DNA from: Amyelois transitella
Taxonomy: Eukaryota > Arthropoda > Insecta > Lepidoptera > Pyralidae
NCBI RefSeq assembly: GCF_032362555.1
Contig: NC_083532.1
Location: 1,749,001 to 1,813,000, forward strand
DNA length: 64,000 nt
Direction of reading: 5' to 3'
The notes under the pieces are model-generated. The model did no database searches, was not told the origin of the DNA, and was given only the letters and a program-made list of their open reading frames with translations. A program made the position numbers and the translations under genes. The first letter of the stretch is position 1. Every line of letters begins with the position of its first letter. Below, piece after piece: positions 36,401-46,073 of this stretch.

Positions 36401-39287
36401 AGCCCGAGGAAATACTATAACCAGAGAGCTGACTAGGATCAGATGCCAGGATGGTAGCGTTGTGAAAGGAGAAGAATGTGTACTAAAGATATGGAAGGAC
36501 TATTTTGAAAGTTTATTTGAAAAAAAGGAAGGAAATAAGAAAGATTTCTGCTATAGCGAAGAAAAAGAGAATGAGATGGAAGGCGAAATTGAAATGTTCG
36601 AAATTGTGGAAGCACTTAAGAGTATGAAAGCGGGAAAGGCTGCTGGGTGTGATAGAGTGTCGGTCGAGATGCTTAAAGCAGGAAAAGGCGTAGTAGCTAG
36701 TCAGTTGTACTGCCTTTTCAATTTGTGTTGGAGAAGCGGCCGAGTACCAAAAGATTGGTGTAAGGCTGTTATCGTGCCACTTTACAAAGGAAAAGGGTCA
36801 CAGCTGGACTGCAAAAATTATCGTGGTATAAGCCTGCTTAGCGTCGTCGGCAAATTGTATGCTAAGGTATTGATTAATAGAGTCAGGAATGAAACTGATG
36901 ACAAAATATGGGATGCTCAAGCGGGATTTCGAAAGGGAATGGGATGTACTGATCAGGTCTTTTCCTTGCGGTGCATAGCCGAAAAGTTTTTGGCCAAGAG
37001 TCAAAAAGTCTATTGCACATTCGTAGATCTGGAAAAGGCCTATGACAGAGTTGAGAGGAATGAATTGTGGTCAGCACTTTCTATGCATGGGGTGAGCAGT
37101 CTCTTAATACGAGCACTGAAATCCTTATATGAGGATTCGAGTGCTTGTGTCAGGATAAACGGAGCGCACACTGAGTGGTTTAAGATTGAGAAAGGCGTTA
37201 GGCAAGGATGTGTTGCGTCACCGTGGCTGTTCAACCTATTTATGGATAGCTGTTTGACAGATTTGAAAGAGTCTAAAAGTGGATTAAGGATGAATGAGTT
37301 ACTCGTCAAATGTCTGCTCTATGCCGACGATCAGGTTATACTGGCGTCATCAGCGGAGGAGTTACAGGAGATGGTAAACTGTATGCATGAAGCTTTAAAA
37401 GAGAAAGGAATGAAAGTGAACGTAAGTAAAACTAAAACACTGGTTTTTGAAATGGAGAAAGAAATGACAGCATGTAATATTTTGATTGGAGGAGAAAAAG
37501 TGGAGCAAGTGAAAGAGTTTGTATATCTAGGATCAAAGTTTACATCAGATGGCAAGTATGATAGTGATATTGAAAGGAGAGTGAACGCGGGGAACATGGT
37601 GAATGGAGCTTTGCATGCCTTTATGAGCAGTCAGAAACTATCCAAAAAGGCTCGACTGGCTGTGCACAGGGGCGTGTTGGTCCCGACATTAATGTATGGG
37701 AGTGAAAGTTGGGTATGGCAAAAGAAACATGAAAGCAGAATAAATGCAGTGGAAATGAGAGCGTTAAGGAGTATGATGGGTGTGAAATTGAGTGACAGGA
37801 TAAGGAACAGCGTGATAAGGGAATGTTGTGATGTGAAAGAAGATGTAGTTACAGGAATAGAAAAGGGTATGTTAAGATGGTTCGGTCATGTGGAGAGGAT
37901 GAATGAAAGCAGGTTGACTAAGCAGATATACAAGGAGAGTGTGGAGGGAAAGGTCGGAGTGGGAAGACCTAGACGAACGTATCTTGATCAAATTAAGGAC
38001 GTCCTGGTAAAGGGTCAGGTCAAAAGTACCCGAAACCGCCGAGCTTGTATGAAGAGAGTTATGAATGTGGACGAAGCGAAAGAAGTATGCAGAGATCGTG
38101 GCAAGTGGAAAGAGGTAGTCTCTGCCTACCCCTCCGGGAAAGAGGCGTGATTTTATGTATGTATGTATGTATGTAAAAAGAAGTATGAAGCTGGGATTTT
38201 GTCCCAGTTGCGAACTCCTTGCGATTATGAGGAGGAGTCCTTGAGGAGTATCCTTTGGTAAGCGATTAGCCAACTGACGATAGTCTTTAGAAACGGCTAG
38301 GAGTGCATAGAAGACACATAATACATTGACCCTGACAACATAACACTTTTATTTACAGTCGCGTAATAGAGGCGTATGCACTAAAATACCAGTTTTATCG
38401 CACACCTACAGCGCTGTGCAAATATTTTTATAGCCAACTTGGTATTGTTCGGTCGAGTTGAATGCACACATACACACACACACGTTCATATATGAAAGTT
38501 TAACAATGCATTATCACACGGTATAATGTAAAAATATTTTGTTTGTAACGCTATTTGTAAGAAGGAAAACGATAAGATGAGTAGAATCGGTAGGATGAGC
38601 GACTTATTTTGAATACGCATAATTTTCATTCAATCTCAATAAGTAAGTAGACGATAAAATTAGGATAAATAACAACATGCTTTTGCCATGAATGCAATAG
38701 GAAATATGTTGGTACGATTATGTAGGTACTTAAAGTTATATTAAATTTAAGTTATTTCCTTGACAGGTTTTTAGTAGTTATTATTACATTACACACAGAA
38801 ATATTTGGAATGCCAAAACAGAAATTTAAGTATAATAAACACTATCTAAGTAATTCATAAAATCATTGTTATTTGGACACCTGATCTACCTACTTATGTA
38901 TTGATTGAATTGTTAGTAGGTAATTAAGAAATCTAAGTAGGTATATATTAAAAACTTCTGTTTATAATAATCAGGTAAAATACTTATTAAATTTCAATTA
39001 AGTAAAAATGAAAACCTTAATGACTCTCTCATCTTTGGATGTTCCCAATAGCACTCTCTTTTCGACATTTCTCACCACGTTTTCCGGACCTTAGAGTCTT
39101 TGTTATAACTTAACACCTCTAACTCCACATGGTATGATGTACTGATTACAATGGAAGTAGTATTACGTAACAAAAGAGAACTTACTTCGCCAGGAATACC
39201 TCCGTGGGAGTGGGAGCCATTTCTAATGAATTTCTTCATAACAACACGCCCAACTTGGTTCGAAATTCTTGCCACGGGTCCAAACAT
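33424..39287 (-). CDS. COX7C-like paralogue, 2 exons around a 5.6 kb intron
   Basis: Exon 1 is 39287-39186 (34 codons, ending RNGSHSHGGIPGE, donor GTAAGT) and exon 2 is 33546-33424 (40 codons plus stop, acceptor TTCCAG). It has the same phase-0 intron position as COX7C, so the two arose by DNA-level duplication, not by retroposition. The mature part has NLPFNIYNRTRLTLNFLFFF, then GTGVAAPFLVV and LHQLRKNSG; it keeps the SHSHGG-PGE-NLPF signature but differs in the helix and C-terminus, which lacks the terminal KK. Flies carry a comparable COX7C-like paralogue with testis expression, so a male-germline role is a reasonable guess only. The intron contains a full-length RTE LINE and other repeats. 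Confidence 0.88.
33612..33933 (+). mobile_element. Two RTE LINE 3' fragments
   Basis: 33612-33650 has only the last bases (GGGAAAGAGGCGTGATTTAT plus tail). 33782-33933 has ACCCGAAACCGCC through GAAGTATGCAAAGATCGAGG and a TATGTTATG tail. Confidence 0.7.
34394..34672 (+). mobile_element. TATG-SINE, full length
   Basis: AGCCGTGTGGTTCCCGGCAC to GATATAGACGCGACCATATG with four to five TATG units. It lies 76 bp upstream of the full-length LINE, in the same orientation. Confidence 0.8.
34749..38173 (+). mobile_element. Full-length RTE-clade LINE, intact, 11 bp TSD
   Basis: 3425 bp between TAAAAAGAAGT at 34738-34748 and 38174-38184. Its 5' leader is about 290 bp, and the first ~105 bp are homologous to the TATG-SINE head, with a GTGCCG/CGGCAC hairpin. 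One uninterrupted ORF follows, then a short 3' end (GGGAAAGAGGCGTGATTTTA) and (TATG)n. It is inserted in the intron of the COX7C-like gene, opposite to that gene's direction. Confidence 0.93.
35040..38150 (+). CDS. RTE LINE protein: AP endonuclease plus reverse transcriptase
   Basis: 1036 aa. The APE-type endonuclease nicks target DNA: N40 (ATMNVRGG), E68 (CVNETK), LGDFNGW near 180 and IDSDHLL near 272. A Lys/Glu-rich linker follows (about 300-500). The reverse transcriptase contains GKAAGCDRVSVEML, VPLYKGKG, NYRGISLLSVVGKLYAKVL, FVDLEKAYDR near 662, GVRQGCVASPW near 718 and catalytic YADDQ near 761. The C-terminus has WFGHVERM and GRPRRTYLDQIKD and no RNase H. A single ORF with APE and RT, a short 3' end and a microsatellite-like tail defines the RTE clade. 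All catalytic motifs are intact, so the copy looks competent. Confidence 0.95.
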   Translation: MDANFLKEHLDGGDGVRTPSRLVPGGSGMRSAESRFATMNVRGGMKDKIEEVCQMMDERRLDVLCVNETKRKGCDATQHGPYTAYWSGISSTSRGCQGVGLILSARMAECVNEYECVSPRLLWIRLKVGITRIFVLGVYAPWDVGSRGTTSAKSENEEFWNSVREVLKVTKPNEKIIMLGDFNGWVGVKRDGYEKVLGAFGDEKVNDNGRSVLEICLEWDLFVSNSMFQHKEIHTYTRVEGILKSMIDFVIVDERLKNKVLDTRAYRGAGIDSDHLLVISRIRGIFNRWRHRVREQTSALERVKVENLQDMDVGKKYINRLKDEFEDLEEMSDIEDGWKEFKKRIVKVAVEVCGVSRRRKGKNHKNAWMSKDVQELVRLKKKAWLDLLAAKANLRMQEVIDEDVNEARKEYKKMKDLVKKAVIRKKEEYKEDFDKRLSEDFQSNLKVFWKSVRSARGNTITRELTRIRCQDGSVVKGEECVLKIWKDYFESLFEKKEGNKKDFCYSEEKENEMEGEIEMFEIVEALKSMKAGKAAGCDRVSVEMLKAGKGVVASQLYCLFNLCWRSGRVPKDWCKAVIVPLYKGKGSQLDCKNYRGISLLSVVGKLYAKVLINRVRNETDDKIWDAQAGFRKGMGCTDQVFSLRCIAEKFLAKSQKVYCTFVDLEKAYDRVERNELWSALSMHGVSSLLIRALKSLYEDSSACVRINGAHTEWFKIEKGVRQGCVASPWLFNLFMDSCLTDLKESKSGLRMNELLVKCLLYADDQVILASSAEELQEMVNCMHEALKEKGMKVNVSKTKTLVFEMEKEMTACNILIGGEKVEQVKEFVYLGSKFTSDGKYDSDIERRVNAGNMVNGALHAFMSSQKLSKKARLAVHRGVLVPTLMYGSESWVWQKKHESRINAVEMRALRSMMGVKLSDRIRNSVIRECCDVKEDVVTGIEKGMLRWFGHVERMNESRLTKQIYKESVEGKVGVGRPRRTYLDQIKDVLVKGQVKSTRNRRACMKRVMNVDEAKEVCRDRGKWKEVVSAYPSGKEA
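38185..39185. other. COX7C-like intron, 5' part
   Basis: No gene. It contains a CACACATACACACACACACG microsatellite near 38464 and many TAGGTA words, but no element that could be delimited. Confidence 0.4.
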
Positions 39288-40428
39288 CTTGAGTCCTTTT
39301 TACAAAAATGATGTCAAAAAAAACGCAGGTAGATAAGATTAACAGGTAAGCAGTTATTGGCTGTTGTCGATATGCATGGGCATCGATGAATGATAAGCCG
39401 GTTGGTCCCATGTTTGAGTAGCCAGCAACCCTGCCGAGTTGAAAAGTTGTTATTGTTGTCCAACGGCAAGCAAGTTGAGAGAATTTTACAAAAAGTTGGA
39501 TTATAATGTTACTGGTAAATTCGGGACGTTTATGGAATTTTAGAAATTACCTACTTACTTACCTGTTTTTTTTTCTGTTGTTTTCATTCATTGAGATGAG
39601 TTTTAATTTAGGTACTATTATAAACTACGCTTTTTCAGAATGCTTGGCTTCCATGGAAGTGTCCAGAAATATTATTATATAATACAATTTGTATTTTTAG
39701 AAATTATATCAATCCAAATAACAAAATCGATGAAGTACCTAGTTTAACTACCTTCACTCGCGCAAATTTAGCGCCACCTACACGCGCGATTTAGCGCAAC
39801 AACACAAAAAGGTTTTTCGCTACGACTGTAACATTAACGTATTTACTTCAAAATAAGTGCAAAATATTAGTCATGTAAAAATAAAATCATTATTTTACAT
39901 TACATAAAAAAATCCGAAGGTTTATCTTTGCAACCTTATCTCATTTATTTATTTCCATCTTTATTTTTCTTCATGTAATTCATAATTCAAAATGAATTTT
40001 CCCACCTTTAAATAAAAATCATGTATATAAAAAATATTTTAAGTGGTATTCTTATTCAGAAGAAATTCTGTAGCAAGGGACCTAACCCATATTAGATCAT
40101 TTGTTTATTTGTATCATTTATAGTTACACATTCACTTGCCTGAATGTGCAGGTTTCTTTCCCCCACGCGTTTTCCTACCGGCGCACCACATTGGAATAAA
40201 AATCAACAAAGCCTTGTTTTTGATATGGCAACATTCTGTTTAGTAGTTATTTATATTTGTAAGGGCAATACATAATCTGCCATTTAAAAAAAAAGAAACA
40301 GTCGGCCACGCTTGCTACAGAAATCATTTCACGTTTTGGGGATAAAATTCCCCAACAATTTCGTTCAAATATTGCTGTAATACCTAATAAATTGAAGAAA
40401 ACACTCCTGTAATACCTCAAAATTCACA
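39288..40428. promoter_or_regulatory. Intergenic region between divergent COX7C-like and CDV3 genes
   Basis: 1.1 kb that must hold the start regions of both genes. No TATA box or known repeat was recognised; the 3' 100 bp before the CDV3 ATG is the likely CDV3 leader. Confidence 0.35.
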
Positions 40429-43400
40429 ATGGCAGATTTAGACGATTTCTTCGCAAAGAAAGACCGCAAAAAATCGAAAGTCAAAAAGTTCGCGACTGCT
40501 GACGAATTAGCTAAAAAAATGGATGACAATAAGCAAAAAGTTGATGTTCGGCCGAAGAAAGAAAGACCAGCGCAAGAAGGAGACGAGCCTGGCAGAGCTG
40601 GGGTGAGTTTTCATTGAGAATACCATGGATTTTACAAATCTACTTGATACCATTTCAGCTGTCAAATGATACAATGGTTAGTAATTTTCTTTAGGGTTTT
40701 GATAAGTTACATCCTCAATTTCTTCGTGAATGTCTAAATCATATTCCTAAGTATCTATAATTGAACGAATTTGTCATTAATGTTCGAAGTTAACGCAGTG
40801 ATTATCCTATCTTGAGGACGTGTTTGTTAGGATGACTATCATTTTGTACTTGTATCAATAATTACCGTCCAATCTACGATTCTAGGTCATCTTGTATGTT
40901 CAACACCAATATTGATGGTTCCTTAAGGCACAGGCTCCGTTGATATCAATATTTATGTATTAAGTTGGGCGTAAACTGATTGTAGGTTAGAAATCCTAAA
41001 GCCAGTTTTCCTTTTGTTACAACCTTAAATTTCTGTCGTGATATTTTTAATCTGTTGCATTAATAATGCGCGTCATATCGCTTTCACCAATAATTACAGT
41101 GTTAATTCAATATCATTAAGATTATTTGTTTCCAAATAGTCTAAAACACATTAGCTAAAGTACCTGATGACATATACTATTTTGTTTGTCAGGAGCATAA
41201 ATTTTTTGTTTACCAAAACAGTACAAAGACCATACCAATGTATAATACAGCTAAACAGAGGGTCTATCAGCAAACATTGACAAGCCAAATGTTTAATCAT
41301 GGAGGATAACTCAAACATATAATGCTTTGTCAACAATTAAATATAACCTCATAGCCCCTTGACTTTAAACAATACATATTGATATTTTAAATCTGAAAGT
41401 GTGTTTGTTCGTCAATCTTTTAATCAATCTCCATGAATTTTGCTTACAAATAGTGTGGAGTACAGAGATGGACATAGGGTATTCACACGAAGGAGTCACG
41501 GATGAAAGCATGTGTGTAGTAACTAGCTTTAGCACGAGGCTTCAGTCCTGTGGGAAATTCTAGAAAACCATTTTTTCTCTAGAGTGGATGGGGATTAAAC
41601 CCATTTTCGAAAGCAGTAACATAGTTGTATGAAGCTGATGTCGCCATGCATTTTTCTTGGGCAGCATTACAAACTTAAAATTAACTTTAAATCTAAATTT
41701 TCATGTGAATTTAAATTAATGTGATTTTTTTCACATGAGTTGTTTTGTAACACATTACATCACTGTTAGTTGCCATAATAAGGAAAATTTATAGGAAAAC
41801 TGGATATTAAATTAAAAAAAATAAATGCTTTATTTAGGTCAACAGTAAATCGGCAAAAATTATCCTTTAATATATCTAATACACAAATTACTGATATGTA
41901 TAAAATTAAAAGACTTGTTGATTTATAAATTCAATTTGATTTATTTTTGGCTTCAGCCTTTACAGATAACTGAGGTAAGCATTTCCCTAGTTAATAGTTA
42001 TATAACTTTCTACCGTTATTATCTCTCGTTTCGCTGAACCGATTTTGATACGGTTTTCTGGAAAGTGTTTGTTACATTTAGGAGATGGTTTCAGAAATTT
42101 TACCGACCTGTAGGAAGGAGGATATCGATTGGAGGCGGTTCTCTTTTTACAAAAGTTCTTTAAATTCCCGGTTTTGTCCTGTAGTTGTTTTCTCTGACAT
42201 AGGATGTGATATGAAGGTTCAAACCTCAACCTAGCTGGGTCCTATCTAAATTCAATAAAGACATATTACGTCAGTACTATTATTGTTCATTGATACATTC
42301 TTTGTTTGTACCACTGAGTTTAGTCCCACTATGTATTAAATATCTCTTTGTCCCAAATAATTTCATTATTTTATTACTACCTCATCCTACTTTGTATAAT
42401 TCTTTGAATCCATTGTTGTGATGTATGAGATAAGAGATGATTTTGTAATCCATAGAATATTTACAACCTTTATTAGAGGACTACTTTATCAATATTTAAG
42501 AGGTTGTGGGTTTAGCTATAGTCACAAGATCCAGCAACTGACAGCCAGATGATAGCGAGCTACTTAACTTGATGAGCGCTGAAGTAAATACTTTGTTGTT
42601 TTAATATGGTCTGTTTTTATCTTATTACAGGGTGTAAAGGTAATTATTTTTTTTATTAAACCCTGTTTCCTTTTACATTTTCCTCGCGAGATTACAAACG
42701 ATGCACTTTTTCCTATTGGCATGGTACTTGTATATAAATTTAAACAATATAAATATTATATTTATCATAGTCGAGTTAGTTAGGACGTCTCCACCATCTT
42801 TCCCATTGATGTCGTAAAATGTGATTAAGGGAAAAACTAATCAACTTGGCATTCTTCTTGTAGGCGATGTGCTAGCAACGTGTCACTATTTGAATCTCAA
42901 TTTCATTAAGTCATACAGCCAAACGTGGCCTTTCATAGTTGTTTCAAGACTGTTGGCCCTGCCTACCCCGCAAAGGATATAGACGTGACTACATGTATAT
43001 TATTGTTTCAGGAGGAAGAAGAATGGAAAGAATACGAGGAGCCCGTAAAAGACTACACGGGCCTCAAGATACAGGTGCTGCAAGGCGGCAACGGAGCCCC
43101 CGAGTCAGGCCGGGACTCGGCCGGCGAGAGCGCCGCGCCGGAACACGGGAAACAGAAGGGGCCGTGGAACAAACCTGTGAGTTTTTTTTTTTTTTTTATT
43201 TAAAGCTCAGGCATTATTTATAAAAGCAAGAGTGAGTATTGTTTGATTTATAAATTGGGGATTGTCAAAGCAAGAGTGAGTATTGTTTGAGATTGCGTGC
43301 ACTACCTTAGGCCTCACCTTACCACCACGCTGATTGAGCGCATTTAAATCTATACTAATATTATAAAGCTGAAGAGTTTGTTTGTTTGAACGTGCTAATC

Positions 43401-45907
43401 TCAGGAACTACTGGTTCGAATTGAAAAATTATTTTTGTGTTGAATAGACCATTTATCGAGAAAGGCTTTAGGCTATATAACATCAGTAATAAATAACACT
43501 TATAAACAAAATTAAATTTTGGCGAGTTTACTTTTCTTTTTACTTGGTAGGTATGTCAGAAATAAAAAGATATCTCGACTTTAGATGACGTATTTAAAAA
43601 AAAAAACCTTATATTAAAACCGTTTTGGTTCATTCAGTACATCAGATATTTTTATGATAAATTTATTTTATCTGCCATAGAAATGCAATAACATTTTTTT
43701 TGTACAAGATTAAGATCTTTAGCCGTCACATACTTAGTCAATTAATATAAAATACCAATACACTACACACTTACAGTGAGGGAAAACATCGTGGGGATAC
43801 CTACACATTCAGGCAAATGTATGTGTAACAGTTAATCGAATATGGGTTAGGTTTACCTGCAAAGGTTGCCGAGTCGCTTCGTGTAAAACACCTGACTCAC
43901 CCAATCCAGGATCCATGGTCGAAGGCAAATGTTTTTTTTTCCAAATTCAAATCTCTTTATTGCGGTAACAAAGGTAGAAAAGATGATACAAAACAGGCAT
44001 ACCCCGGGCTCCTCTCCAGAGAGGTGAGGATGCGACCGGGACTAAAGCCAGGTGGAAGAGACGAAAGAAAGAAAGAAAGAAAAATATTTTATTTGATATC
44101 ACAAACTTAACTATACTAAGTAACAGATTTTACAATTTGTGCGTTTTTGTGACGAGACGAATACACTACATTTGTTCTCTTATGTGCCGTGTGGTTCCCG
44201 GCACCAATACAAAAAAGAATAGGACCACTCCATCTCTTTCCCATGGATGTCGTAAAAGGCGACTAAGGGATAGGCTTACAAACTTGTGATTCTTTTTTTA
44301 GGCGATAGGCTAGCAACTTGTCACTATTCGAATCTCAATTCTATCTTAAAGCCAAATAGCTGAACGTGGCCTATCAGTCCGCGCAGGACTGTTGGCTCTG
44401 TCTACCCCGCAAGGGATATAGACGTGATTATATGTATGTATGTTTGTTGTTCTCTTATTTCTTTATTTTCCAGGCGGAAGTAGAGCAGCCCCCGCCCCCG
44501 CCGCCCGTGGAGGAGAAGCCGCGCGAGAGCAAGCCGGCGGCGTACGTGCCGCCCGTTCAGCGCGTGCGCCCCGCCGAGCCGCTGCGCCGGAACCAGGCCG
44601 TGAGTAGACCGCCTTACAGGTGGAGGGGGAACTGACAGTGGTGAAGCAAGGCCGTGTGGCTAGCTGAGCCGCTGAACAAGAGTGTACCATCTGTTAAGAT
44701 CCTACAGTGACTTTCTTCTTCTTCTTCCGCCTAAGTATATATAGAAGTATATCAGCTAAAAGAAAATCCACGTCAGGCCTGAAGAGCCATTAGATAGATA
44801 AAACTCTTTATTGCACCATAAGAGTAAAACATACAAAACAACACAAAGCAGATATAGATGGTACAAAGGCGGACTTATCGCTAAAGCAATCTCTTCCAGT
44901 CAACCTTTGGGTGGAAGGAAGTCAAACAGGCCATTGTGGGGAACCAGGCTGTGAGTATACCGGCTGTCTACCTCCTAGTCCTCGCAGGTGGAGGAGGAAC
45001 TGACAGTGGTGAAGCAAGGCCGTGTGGCTAGCTGAGCCGCTGGACAAGAGTGTACCATCTATTAAGACCGTCCCGCCTAAGTGGAAGTATATGTATAAGC
45101 TGATGGTGACTGGTTAAAATTTGCAATGCGCAGATAGGCATAGGTTCGAATCCCACCTCGGTCATATGACTATCGTGACCAATGACTATTTTCGAAGTTA
45201 TGTACATTAGTTTGAATATTAACCAATGCTCTTGCTGTGAAGGAAAACATCGTGACGACTGACGACTGCCCATTCAGGCAACTGGATCTGTAACCATGAT
45301 CGATCCAATACTGGTAAGGTTCACCTGCAAAGTTGCGGAGGTCAGACAGGAGTCGCTTCGTGTGAAAACCTGACTCACCTAATACACTGTGCCGTGAACC
45401 GATACAAATAAGAATAGGACCACTCCATCTCCTTTCCATGGATGTCGTAAAAGGAGATTAAGGGATAGGCTTACAAACTTGAGATTATTTTTTTGGCGAT
45501 GGGCTAGCAATTTGTCACTATTTGAATCTCAATTCTATCATTAAGCCAAATGGCTGATCGTGGCCATTCAGTCCTTTCAAGACTGTTGGCTTTGCCTACC
45601 CCGCAAGGGATATAGACGTGACCATATGTATGTATGCATCCAACACACGATCAAAGGCATTAGATTCATAGTGCGCTGCTCTAGTGTAGTAAATAATGAT
45701 GATGATGTGACAATAAATAAATAAATATTGTTTGTATTTTAGAAACACGCGCCCGACATCCACAACGACGACTCGTTCCCGGTGCTGGGCGCGGGCGGCA
45801 AGCGCGGCGGCTGGAGCACGGCGGCCGGCAGCGGAGCCCTGCCGCCGCCGCCGCGCCAGCCGCTAGCGCTCGGCAACCGGTTCACCTCGCTGCAGGACGA
45901 CAGCTAG
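40429..45907 (+). CDS. CDV3: CDV3 homologue, 4 main exons plus a possible 9-nt microexon
   Basis: CDV3 (carnitine deficiency-associated gene 3 product) is a conserved, mostly disordered cytosolic protein of unclear function. Exons: 40429-40602, possibly 42631-42639, then 43012-43176, 44474-44599 and 45743-45907; all phase 0, about 212 aa with the microexon. Signatures are MADLDDFFAKKDRKKSK at the N-terminus, EEEEWKEYEEPVKDYTGLKI, GPWNKP, a proline block (QPPPPPP), AAYVPPVQRVR and DIHNDDSFPVLG with RFTSLQDDS at the end. They are collinear with the animal family (DNFFAKRDKKK, WKELE-VDYSGLR, GPWNK, FPSL). TATG-SINEs lie directly in front of exons 43012 and 44474. A further GT donor after the stop (45911) and an AG at 46570-46571 point to a 3' UTR intron. 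Confidence 0.92.
40603..42630 (+). other. CDV3 intron 1
   Basis: AT-rich 2 kb with no recognised repeat or ORF of note, remarkably free of the repeats that fill the downstream CDV3 introns. Confidence 0.5.
42631..42639 (+). other. Candidate 9-nt CDV3 microexon
   Basis: GGTGTAAAG (Gly-Val-Lys, phase 0) is framed by CTTATTACAG and GTAATT. Reading frame is kept whether it is used or skipped. Confidence 0.45.
42790..42995 (+). mobile_element. TATG-SINE, 5'-truncated
   Basis: From CATCTTTCCCATTGATGTCG to GATATAGACGTGACTACATG. Its tail lies about 16 bp before the acceptor of the 43012 exon. Confidence 0.7.
43357..43480 (+). mobile_element. Helitron-like 5' part
   Basis: CTATACTAATATTATAAAGC, GTGCTAATCTCAGGAACTAC and GAATAGACCATTTATCGAGA, the same family as 398-663 in reverse. 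Confidence 0.6.
43780..44065 (-). mobile_element. SINE-like repeat with a nested ~70 bp insertion
   Basis: AGGGAAAACATCGTG, ACATTCAGGCAAATG, GCCGAGTCGCTTCGTG and CCTGACTCACCCAATCCAGG match the SINE at 45095-45385. An unrelated piece (CAAATCTCTTTATTGCGGTA) interrupts it at about 43931-43998. Orientation is tentative. Confidence 0.45.
44184..44446 (+). mobile_element. Full-length TATG-SINE with 12 bp TSD at a splice acceptor
   Basis: Flanked by TTGTTCTCTTAT at 44172-44183 and 44447-44458. The right copy of the duplication is part of the polypyrimidine tract of the CDV3 acceptor at 44472-44473. Confidence 0.9.
44795..44930 (-). repeat. Probable LINE 3'-end fragment
   Basis: CTCTTTATTGCACCATAAGA, GGTACAAAGGCGGACTTATC and AATCTCTTCCAGTCAACCTT are wording I know from the 3' ends of Jockey-type moth LINEs. 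Family assignment is from memory. Confidence 0.4.
44937..45075 (+). pseudogene. Pseudo-exon: duplicate of the 3' end of CDV3 exon 4
   Basis: GGGAACCAGGCTGTGAGTAT, then GGAACTGACAGTGGTGAAGC, GTGTGGCTAGCTGAGCCGCT and AGAGTGTACCATCTATTAAG repeat 44588-44700. It includes only the last codons of the exon, the donor and about 90 intron bases. No acceptor. Confidence 0.8.
45095..45385 (+). mobile_element. SINE-like repeat with tRNA-type B box
   Basis: GCATAGGTTCGAATCCCACC is a good B box near the 5' end, followed by GGTCATATGACTATCGTGAC and a body ending CCTGACTCACCTAATA. Related pieces at 43780-44065 and 13232-13520. Confidence 0.55.
45388..45640 (+). mobile_element. TATG-SINE
   Basis: GTGCCGTG head shortened, the rest collinear to GGGATATAGACGTGACCATA plus tail. 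Confidence 0.7.
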
Positions 45908-46073
45908 CCAGGTGGGTGTGTTTCAGGGAGAGATTGCATACATATACACACACAGGGATAACTCCGCCCTTGTACATCGTTATTTTTGATGTATTTTTAT
46001 GTATCACTTATAATTTGTTATGTACAATAAAGAATTTACAAACAAACATATACATATATACAAACAACATACA

